Positions 15,329 through 19,987 of a DNA stretch of 22,375 nucleotides are shown here, piece by piece. Made by a program: the position numbers and the translations under genes. Every line of letters begins with the position of its first letter. Position 1 is the first letter of the stretch. The notes below the pieces were generated by a model. It saw nothing but the letters and a program-made list of their open reading frames with translations. It did no database searches and was not told the DNA's origin. The DNA comes from a virus, in IMG/VR virus record IMGVR_UViG_3300048433_000186, positions 1-22,375 of that record. One strand, written 5' to 3'.

Positions 15329-15550
15329 ATGGCAAAAATAAAAGTTGAAAATTATAACAGTTTTGTAAGAGATACAAGATCAAGCGCTATTGTAAATACC
15401 AACACTATCAATTTCAAAGAATACATGCAGAAAAGAGCTGATAGACATAAACAACAAGATGAGATTAGATCAGCGGTAAAAGAAATAAATAGTTTAAAAG
15501 CTGAACTATTAGAAATAAAAAATATGATACAAGAGGTTATTAAAAAATAA
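15329..15550 (+). CDS. Small coiled-coil structural protein, 73 aa
   Basis: The start lies one base after the preceding stop (TAATATG). The N-terminal half has NSFVRDTRSSAIVNTNTINF, a pattern (V-RD-x-x-S-AI-NT) seen in small proteins behind the large structural gene in many T4-like marine phages. The C-terminal half (about 45-73) is a regular heptad-type helix (EINSLKAELLEIKNMIQEV) that should form a coiled coil. It may trimerise or clip to the large protein upstream. The stop overlaps the next ATG. Confidence 0.78.
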   Translation: MAKIKVENYNSFVRDTRSSAIVNTNTINFKEYMQKRADRHKQQDEIRSAVKEINSLKAELLEIKNMIQEVIKK

Positions 15551-15954
15551 TGGCAATTAGAAGTGTAGCATCCACAGATACTTTAGGTACTTTAAGAACG
15601 ACATTTAACAGTTTAGGTACAGACGTAGGCGATCTAGCTAACTTAACTACCTCTGATACTTCAAATATTGTATCAGCTTTGAATGAAGTTAGATCACAAA
15701 CTAGTTCAATTTTTGTTGTTGACGAATCTTCAACGACTACAGAAATCGAATCAGGCGAAAGTCTAAATATCTCTGGTGGAACAAACTTAACAACAGCTTT
15801 AACAGGAGATAAGTTGGATATTACTCTAAATACTACAATTACAGGATTGACAAGTATAACTTCAACAACAGGTGTCTTTACTAACCTAACATTAGGTGGT
15901 ATTGATGTTGCAACTAAACCCTTTGCTATAGCACAATCTATAGCTCTAGGATAA
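15550..15954 (+). CDS. Tail fibre-like virion protein, 134 aa
   Basis: The TAATG start couples it to the coiled-coil protein. Residues 10-46 (TLGTLRTTFNSLGTDVGDL, then SDTSNIVSALNEV) match the N-terminal region of many phage fibre proteins. Residues about 55-90 carry a VDESSTTTEIESGESLNISG module that recurs in the long fibre gene at 19988. The protein ends abruptly at SIALG, with no receptor-binding C-terminal domain, so it is a short fibre module or attachment piece. A possible weak terminator follows. Confidence 0.78.
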   Translation: MAIRSVASTDTLGTLRTTFNSLGTDVGDLANLTTSDTSNIVSALNEVRSQTSSIFVVDESSTTTEIESGESLNISGGTNLTTALTGDKLDITLNTTITGLTSITSTTGVFTNLTLGGIDVATKPFAIAQSIALG

Positions 15955-15964
15955 AAATAATTTT

Positions 15965-15994
15965 TAGATTATATCATTTTTTAGATATAATCTA
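15965..15994. terminator. AT-rich hairpin, possible weak terminator
   Basis: TAGATTATATC (15965-15975) and GATATAATCTA (15984-15994) are perfect inverted repeats around an 8-base T-rich loop. The stem is 11 bp but has only two G-C pairs, and no U-tract follows on either strand. It lies 10 bases after the 15550 gene and just before a late promoter box. It may be a weak terminator, a message-stabilising hairpin or a regulator site. Confidence 0.45.
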
Positions 15995-15995
15995 T

Positions 15996-16003
15996 TATAA
16001 ATA
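15996..16003 (+). promoter_or_regulatory. T4-type late promoter box (TATAAATA)
   Basis: The box lies 26 bases before the ATG at 16023. The predicted start point near 16009 leaves a leader with AGAGGA. It directly follows the AT-rich hairpin, so an upstream unit ends and a new one begins here. Confidence 0.85.
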
Positions 16004-16022
16004 AACATAAGAGGATAATTTA

Positions 16023-16394
16023 ATGGCTAACGATTTTAAAAGATTTGCAAAAGCAGGTGTTAGTAACAACACAGGCGCTAGTGCTGACGCTTTGTACTCT
16101 GTTCCAGCAGGATCAGGATCAAGTGCGTTGGAATCAATCGTTATTGGTATTTCATTGGCAAATACATCTACATCAACAGATACAACCGTTTCGGTATTTT
16201 TAGATAACCATGACGGTACTAATGATGTACATGTAGTAAAGACAGTTTCTTTACCTGCTTCAACGCAGATTGAACTAATGACCGGTAACAAACTAGTTTT
16301 ACAGAACACAGGTTCAGCAGGAGACGTGTTAAGAGTATTCGCTGCTAACGCTTCAATAGTTGATTGTACTGTTTCTGTATTAGAAGACGTATAA
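16023..16394 (+). CDS. Virion structural protein, Ig/jelly-roll-like, 123 aa
   Basis: The protein begins MANDFKRFAKAGVSNNTG and continues with beta segments (ALYSVPAG, SIVIGISLANTS, VSVFLDN, HVVKTVSLPASTQIEL, NKLVLQNTG, VSVLEDV). This strand order, with a VPAG-x-x-IV-x-G-LANTS core and a V-LP-G-S/T-x-x-x-L turn, is common in small decoration or fibre-associated proteins of marine myoviruses. It has one Cys and no signal peptide or membrane segment. It has its own late promoter and a good ribosome site. Confidence 0.78.
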   Translation: MANDFKRFAKAGVSNNTGASADALYSVPAGSGSSALESIVIGISLANTSTSTDTTVSVFLDNHDGTNDVHVVKTVSLPASTQIELMTGNKLVLQNTGSAGDVLRVFAANASIVDCTVSVLEDV

Positions 16395-16431
16395 TAGTTA
16401 CTAATATTTAAGCTAAGAGAAGGAAATATAA

Positions 16432-16671
16432 ATGAGGTATCTACCAATAGAAAGACAACCAACGTCTATCGTAAGAAGAACAGCTACAGGTAACGGTTCT
16501 ACAACTGGTTTTACTGTATCTAATGGTCTTACTGCTGATAAAGTAGTTGTAGATGTAAACGGTATCGTCCAAATACCTACAACAAACTATACTGTTTCAG
16601 GAACTACGTTGACTTTTGATAGTGCTCCGGTTTCTGGACATGTAATACAAATAATCGAATTGCCTGTGTAA
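16432..16671 (+). CDS. Short fibre-like beta protein, 79 aa
   Basis: AGAAGGA lies 6 bases before the ATG. After a basic N-terminus (MRYLPIERQPTSIVRR) comes a single module: TGNGSTTGFTVSNG, VVDVNGIVQIPTTNYTVSG and TLTFDSAPVSGHVIQI. This GDGST-x-x-F-T ... VNG-x-Q-x-P-x-x-YTVSGTTLTF-x-x-APxxG module is widespread in phage tail fibres and is usually part of longer proteins. Here it stands alone, so it may be a small adaptor or decoration protein, or a remnant of a longer fibre. Confidence 0.78.
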   Translation: MRYLPIERQPTSIVRRTATGNGSTTGFTVSNGLTADKVVVDVNGIVQIPTTNYTVSGTTLTFDSAPVSGHVIQIIELPV

Positions 16672-16679
16672 TGAGAGAG

Positions 16680-16687
16680 GATAAATA
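16680..16687 (+). promoter_or_regulatory. Variant late promoter box (GATAAATA)
   Basis: GATAAATA starts 13 bases before the ATG at 16693, so with T4 geometry the start point would coincide with the start codon. It overlaps GAGAGG (16675-16680), which could instead serve as a distant ribosome site. The first-base G is shared with the box upstream of gp25. Confidence 0.45.
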
Positions 16688-16692
16688 CTAAT

Positions 16693-18471
16693 ATGCCACG
16701 AAAAATACATTCAGATAACACAGATTTTAATACCGATACAGACTCACTCGGTATACCTAAGGGTACAACTGGTCAAAGGGATGCTCCATCAAATTCTGGT
16801 GCGATCAGACATAATACCACCGAAGGTGGAATTGAACAATGGACAGGTAGTGCATGGTCTGTAATTTATCCAGATCCAGTAATTACATCTGTTACATCCT
16901 CAACAGTTGGTCTTAACGAAGATGATGACGCTACTATAACTATAACAGGTTCATCTCTTATAAAAGTCAACAAAGTAGAATTTTTAAACAACTCAGGCGG
17001 TGCAGTATTATCAACAGCTGCTACAGTAACAGTAGTTAGTGGTACATCCGTTACTGCTACTTATGACGCTTCAGATTTTACAGCTGGTCAAACAATTAAT
17101 ATTAAAGTAACAACATCTACAAACCAAACAGCACAAGAAGATTCAGCATTTACAATATCTGCCGATCCAGTTTGGCAAACAAGTGCAGGTTCTTTAGGTA
17201 CAGTTGCAGACGGAAGTAGATCAGGTTTCTCAACAACAGTATCAGCAACAACATCTGATTCAGTTGCAGTACAATATGAAATAGCTTCTGGTTCATTACC
17301 AGCAGGTGCTTCATTAAATGTAGTTACAGGTGTTATATCTGGTAACTTAACAGTTGTAGGTTCAAATACTACATCAACATTTACTTTAACTGCTGTCGCT
17401 CAAACATCAGATTCATCTGTAAGAAGAACAGATAGACAATTTACAATTACAGTTACACCACCAGTAGTTTCATTTACAAACTCAGGTTCATTAGGTACTT
17501 TAGCTAACTATGCTAGAAGTTCAGATAACTTAACATCAGGAGATTGTGGTGCTACAATTACATCAGGTTCAGTAGGAAGTTTCACAGTATCATCTGGTTC
17601 ACTACCAGGTGGTTTATCACTTGATTCATCAAACGGTAATATTACAGGTACTGCTAACGCTGTAGGTTCAAACACTACATCTAACTTTACTGTACAACTT
17701 ACTGCTTCAGGTGATTTTACAAGTTTCACCCAAACTGAAGATTTTTCTATTGTAGTTAATGGTCCAACAGCAACTACATACTCAAATTCAACATCATTCA
17801 ACGCACCAGCAGGTATGACATCACTAGACGTACTAGTAGTTGCAGGTGGCGGCGGAGGTGGTAGTGCCGGTCAAAACCTTAACTCTGAAAAAGCTGGCGG
17901 CGGTGGTGGCGGTGGTCTAATTTACCGACCAGGCTTTCCAGTTTCTCCAGGTTCTAACTACACAGTTACAGTTGGAAATGGTGGTACTAATCCAGGAATT
18001 AAAACTACAGGTAACATTGGAGGAAACTCCGTGTTTGGTACACTAACTGCTATCGGCGGTGGTAGATCAAACGGTGGTTACGCAGGTGGTAACTTGAACG
18101 GTGGTTCAGGTGGCGGTGCAAAAGGTCACGGCGGTCACGGAAACGCTGAACAACCAGGTAGACCTGGAGATTCAGGTACTTACGGTTTCGGTCATCCAGG
18201 TGGCGGTTCATCAGGACAGCAACCAGGTGGTGGCGGAGGTGCCGGCGGTGGCGGTTCTCGTCCAAACGGTGGTTCTGGTAGAACATACTCAATCTCAGGT
18301 TCATCTATAACTTACGCTGGAGGCGGCGGAGGATACGGCGGATCAGGATCTGGTGGCGGTGGTTCATATAATGGTGGCGGCGGAACAGGTAACCGTGGAG
18401 GTGGCGGTGGCGGTGGTCACAACACTTCAGGTGGTTCTGGCGGTAAAGGTGTAGTAGTTATTTCTTACTAA
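16693..18471 (+). CDS. Adhesin-like tail fibre protein with Ig-like domains and a polyglycine C-terminus, 592 aa
   Basis: The N-terminus (about 15-60) has SLGIPKGTTGQRDAPSNSGA and IEQWTGSAW, a module typical of marine phage fibre proteins. Residues about 61-156 resemble an IPT/TIG domain (TITITGSSLIKVNKVEFLNN). Residues about 160-256 and 258-357 are two putative Ig (He_PIG-type) repeats, each with SGSLPAGASL / SGSLPGGLSL followed by GVISG / GNITG. Residues about 360-592 are a glycine-rich domain (SLDVLVVAGGGGGGSAG and runs of up to seven Gly), ending KGVVVISY. Gly-rich domains of this sort form polyglycine-II bundles in T2/S16 gp38 adhesins, which bind the receptor. I infer a receptor-binding or fibre-tip role. 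Confidence 0.8.
   Translation: MPRKIHSDNTDFNTDTDSLGIPKGTTGQRDAPSNSGAIRHNTTEGGIEQWTGSAWSVIYPDPVITSVTSSTVGLNEDDDATITITGSSLIKVNKVEFLNNSGGAVLSTAATVTVVSGTSVTATYDASDFTAGQTINIKVTTSTNQTAQEDSAFTISADPVWQTSAGSLGTVADGSRSGFSTTVSATTSDSVAVQYEIASGSLPAGASLNVVTGVISGNLTVVGSNTTSTFTLTAVAQTSDSSVRRTDRQFTITVTPPVVSFTNSGSLGTLANYARSSDNLTSGDCGATITSGSVGSFTVSSGSLPGGLSLDSSNGNITGTANAVGSNTTSNFTVQLTASGDFTSFTQTEDFSIVVNGPTATTYSNSTSFNAPAGMTSLDVLVVAGGGGGGSAGQNLNSEKAGGGGGGGLIYRPGFPVSPGSNYTVTVGNGGTNPGIKTTGNIGGNSVFGTLTAIGGGRSNGGYAGGNLNGGSGGGAKGHGGHGNAEQPGRPGDSGTYGFGHPGGGSSGQQPGGGGGAGGGGSRPNGGSGRTYSISGSSITYAGGGGGYGGSGSGGGGSYNGGGGTGNRGGGGGGGHNTSGGSGGKGVVVISY
17842..18468 (+). repeat. Polyglycine-coding GGN tract region
   Basis: This stretch contains repeated GGT/GGC/GGA runs (for example around 17845-17865, 17895-17915, 18228-18255, 18325-18365 and 18400-18418) and is visibly more GC-rich than the surrounding AT-rich genes. 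The runs are in frame with the fibre gene. Slippage or recombination by multiples of three would change Gly-run length without breaking the protein. Confidence 0.8.
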
Positions 18472-18505
18472 CACTTTTATATTAAATTAATTAAGTGAGG
18501 ATATT

Positions 18506-18880
18506 ATGATAGAACAGACGGACAACTTCGAGTCTAATTTTAACTACGACAATATAACTTTCGAACACAAAGAAGCTATCAAAGAAGTAATTACTATATT
18601 AAGGGATTCCGATCAAAAAGGAGTTCCTTTAAATATGATTATTCCTATGCTAAGAGTAAAGTTTGGTGTTGAAGATATTCCAGAAATGTCATTAGACGAA
18701 AGTAAAATGATAAAATTAGCAAGACAATTCCAAGAAAAAACAGGTCAATCAATCGGCGAAACTATACAAGGGTATACGCTTAAAAGCGATAATTACAAAG
18801 TACCTCATATAAGTTTTAGTTCTGATTTAGACATATTAGATGAATTTTTAAAATTTGTTAAGGAGAATAAAAATGATTAA
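18506..18880 (+). CDS. Hypothetical helical protein, 124 aa
   Basis: GTGAGG lies 5-10 bases before the ATG. The N-terminus is acidic and Asn-rich. Residues about 22-75 look like a run of helices (HKEAIKEVITILRDSDQKG, NMIIPMLRVKFGV, SKMIKLARQFQEK), and the C-terminal third has a SFSSDLDILDEFLKFVKENK helix. No domain is recognised. It overlaps the start of the next gene by 8 bases. It sits between adhesin and fibre genes, so an assembly chaperone or a small structural protein is possible, but that is inference from position only. Confidence 0.75.
   Translation: MIEQTDNFESNFNYDNITFEHKEAIKEVITILRDSDQKGVPLNMIIPMLRVKFGVEDIPEMSLDESKMIKLARQFQEKTGQSIGETIQGYTLKSDNYKVPHISFSSDLDILDEFLKFVKENKND
18860..18865 (+). 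promoter_or_regulatory. Ribosome binding site that decides the start at 18873
   Basis: AAGGAG ends 7 bases before the ATG at 18873. The alternative in-frame ATG at 18855 has no such site, so the protein is taken to start at 18873. Confidence 0.8.
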
Positions 18881-19073
18881 CAAAATAATCGAAACTATCT
18901 TTCCTTTTTGGTTTCCTAAAACTGTAGAAATGCAACATAAAGAAGACTTAAAAGGTATAGAAAAAAAGACAAAAGCTGAATTAGAAAAATTAGGTAGAAA
19001 AATCGGTATCGAATTAGATAAAAGACTAACTAAAGATAAACTAATAAAAGCAATTAAAAAAGCAAATAAATAG
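18873..19073 (+). CDS. Small protein with SAP-like C-terminal helix pair, 66 aa
   Basis: The chosen start (MINKIIETIFPFWFPK) follows AAGGAG; an upstream in-frame ATG at 18855 would add six residues. The N-terminus is short and hydrophobic/aromatic (IIETIFPFWF). The C-terminal half has KAELEKLGRKIGIELDKRLT followed by KDKLIKAIKKA. This looks like the helix-turn-helix of SAP/Rho-N-type domains (T-KxELexLGRxxGIELDrR-xKxxLI), which bind nucleic acid or proteins in several phage contexts. The gene ends just before a palindromic late promoter. Confidence 0.72.
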   Translation: MINKIIETIFPFWFPKTVEMQHKEDLKGIEKKTKAELEKLGRKIGIELDKRLTKDKLIKAIKKANK

Positions 19074-19086
19074 TTATAAATAACTA
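19071..19086. repeat. Perfect 16-base palindrome around a late promoter box
   Basis: TAGTTAT (19071-19077), AA, ATAACTA (19080-19086) form a perfect inverted repeat. It includes the TAG stop of the upstream gene and the complete TATAAATA box at 19075-19082. Other late boxes in the window show only partial symmetry. Confidence 0.6.
19075..19082 (+). promoter_or_regulatory. T4-type late promoter box (TATAAATA)
   Basis: The box lies 20 bases after the last complete sense codon region and 27 bases before the ATG at 19102. The predicted start point near 19088 is followed by AAAGGTG as ribosome site. Confidence 0.85.
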
Positions 19087-19101
19087 TAAAGGTGAATAAT
19101 T

Positions 19102-19326
19102 ATGGCAGATGATACAAGAACAATTACCATTGACGGTGTTGAATATAAAGAATCAGAGTTAAGTACTAGATTATTAAATATAATTTCAGTTCGTTCAGAA
19201 ATTCAAGTTTCTAAAACAAGACACGAATTAGAATTAGAAAAGATTGACGTACTAACCAAATATTACAATGGGAAAATAAAAGAAGAGTTAGAACAACTAG
19301 ATAAAAAAGATGGCGGCAGTAGCTAA
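19102..19326 (+). CDS. Small helical protein, DUF6447-like, 74 aa
   Basis: It begins MADDTRTITIDGVEYKESEL, a start shared by many short proteins of marine phages (T-ITIDG-x-EY ... DLS, resembling the family I know as DUF6447). The remainder is a long helix (residues about 25-68, LLNIISVRSEIQVSKTRHEL then EKIDVLTKYYNGKIKEELEQ), probably a coiled coil. It ends DKKDGGSS. The next gene starts inside its last codons. A small assembly or connector role is plausible; the function is not established. Confidence 0.78.
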   Translation: MADDTRTITIDGVEYKESELSTRLLNIISVRSEIQVSKTRHELELEKIDVLTKYYNGKIKEELEQLDKKDGGSS

Positions 19327-19648
19327 TTTAACAATAGACCAAGGTGCAACTTTCAGTTCGGATGTAACTGTAACTGATAGCGCCGGTGTCGCATTTAATC
19401 TTACAGATCATACTGTAACTGCTAAGATAGCCAAGGGTTATTCTTCAGCAAATACACGAACAGTTCTAACAACAGCTGTGTCAACACCTACAAATGGTGT
19501 TATAACACTTTCCCTTACAGCAGATCAAACAGCCGTCTTAGACGCTCCAGCAAGATATGTGTATGATGTAGAAATTCGTAGTTCAGATTCTACTGTTACC
19601 AGAGTAATCGAAGGCATAATAACTGTAAATCCTGGCGTAGTTGGTTAA
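19310..19648 (+). CDS. Beta-rich virion protein, 112 aa
   Basis: The ATG at 19310 overlaps the previous gene by 17 bases. The sequence runs LTIDQGATFSSDVTVTDSAG, then FNLTDHTVTAKIAKG, GVITLSLTADQTAVL, YVYDVEIRSSDSTVTRVIEG and ITVNPGVVG. This pattern (D-QG-tF ... DLTg-t..a.i.. ... G-itLsLt ... Y-YDvei-..-g.v.R..eG-i-V.p.V) is common in small structural proteins of cyanophages and other marine phages and looks like a beta-sandwich. It may be a decoration or fibre-collar protein. Confidence 0.78.
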   Translation: MAAVANLTIDQGATFSSDVTVTDSAGVAFNLTDHTVTAKIAKGYSSANTRTVLTTAVSTPTNGVITLSLTADQTAVLDAPARYVYDVEIRSSDSTVTRVIEGIITVNPGVVG

Positions 19649-19667
19649 TTATTTAACTCTTTTCTCT

Positions 19668-19675
19668 TATAAATA
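19668..19675 (+). promoter_or_regulatory. T4-type late promoter box, first of a tandem pair
   Basis: TATAAATA is repeated 12 bases later (19680-19687). The predicted start point for this box, about 19681, falls within the second box. Confidence 0.75.
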
Positions 19676-19679
19676 TAAG

Positions 19680-19687
19680 TATAAATA
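19680..19687 (+). promoter_or_regulatory. T4-type late promoter box, second of a tandem pair
   Basis: TATAAATA with a predicted start point near 19693, followed by AGGAGAG and the ATG at 19704. This box is best placed to drive the 19704 gene and the long fibre gene behind it. Confidence 0.85.
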
Positions 19688-19703
19688 TTAACAGGAGAGA
19701 ACC

Positions 19704-19976
19704 ATGGTCAGAGCAGTTATTAATAATACAGGCGGAACAAAAGCCACTATTAATTCCAATAACGGTAATGCTCCACAGCAAGTATCGGTTACACTACCAA
19801 GTGGAACAGGAAGTGCTGGTTCAATCCAAAAATTAAGTTCGTTAAGTGATGTAGATGTATCAAGCGTAGCAGACGGTGCTCTACTTCAATATAACGGATC
19901 AACACAAAAATTTACAGCAAAGAACGAGCTAGATACTACAACTGGAACATTAGTATTCAACGGCGGTTCTTTTTAG
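19704..19976 (+). CDS. Short fibre-like protein, 90 aa
   Basis: AGGAGAG precedes the ATG. The second half (about 42-90) contains IQKLSSLSDVDVSSVADGAL, LQYNGSTQKFTAKN and ELDTTTGTLVFNGGSF, a module seen widely in phage fibre proteins (LSDVDtssvadGalLvYdsstgkwvA). It ends there with no further domain. The next gene's ribosome site (TAGGAG) overlaps its stop, so the two are likely made together; it may be the base or adaptor for the long fibre. Confidence 0.8.
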   Translation: MVRAVINNTGGTKATINSNNGNAPQQVSVTLPSGTGSAGSIQKLSSLSDVDVSSVADGALLQYNGSTQKFTAKNELDTTTGTLVFNGGSF

Positions 19977-19987
19977 GAGCAAATTAA

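Noticed and set aside
8290-15383. Minus-strand ORFs inside gp8 and the large structural gene
   Set aside because: All are antisense to a continuous, recognisable + strand protein, have no ribosome sites or promoters, and have the Val/Pro/Ser-rich composition typical of antisense frames of Thr/Gly/Ser-rich genes.
15995-16462. 155-aa minus-strand ORF
   Set aside because: It is antisense to the 123-aa virion protein and its late promoter; composition is shadow-like and no start signals are present.
18050-18310. His/Arg/Leu-rich minus ORF and Val/Gln-rich + ORF over the polyglycine tract
   Set aside because: These are other frames of the GGN repeats in the fibre gene; repetitive codons keep several frames open by chance.
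17842-18468. CRISPR array or tandem-repeat element
   Set aside because: The repeats are in-frame Gly codons of unequal length without constant repeat-spacer units.
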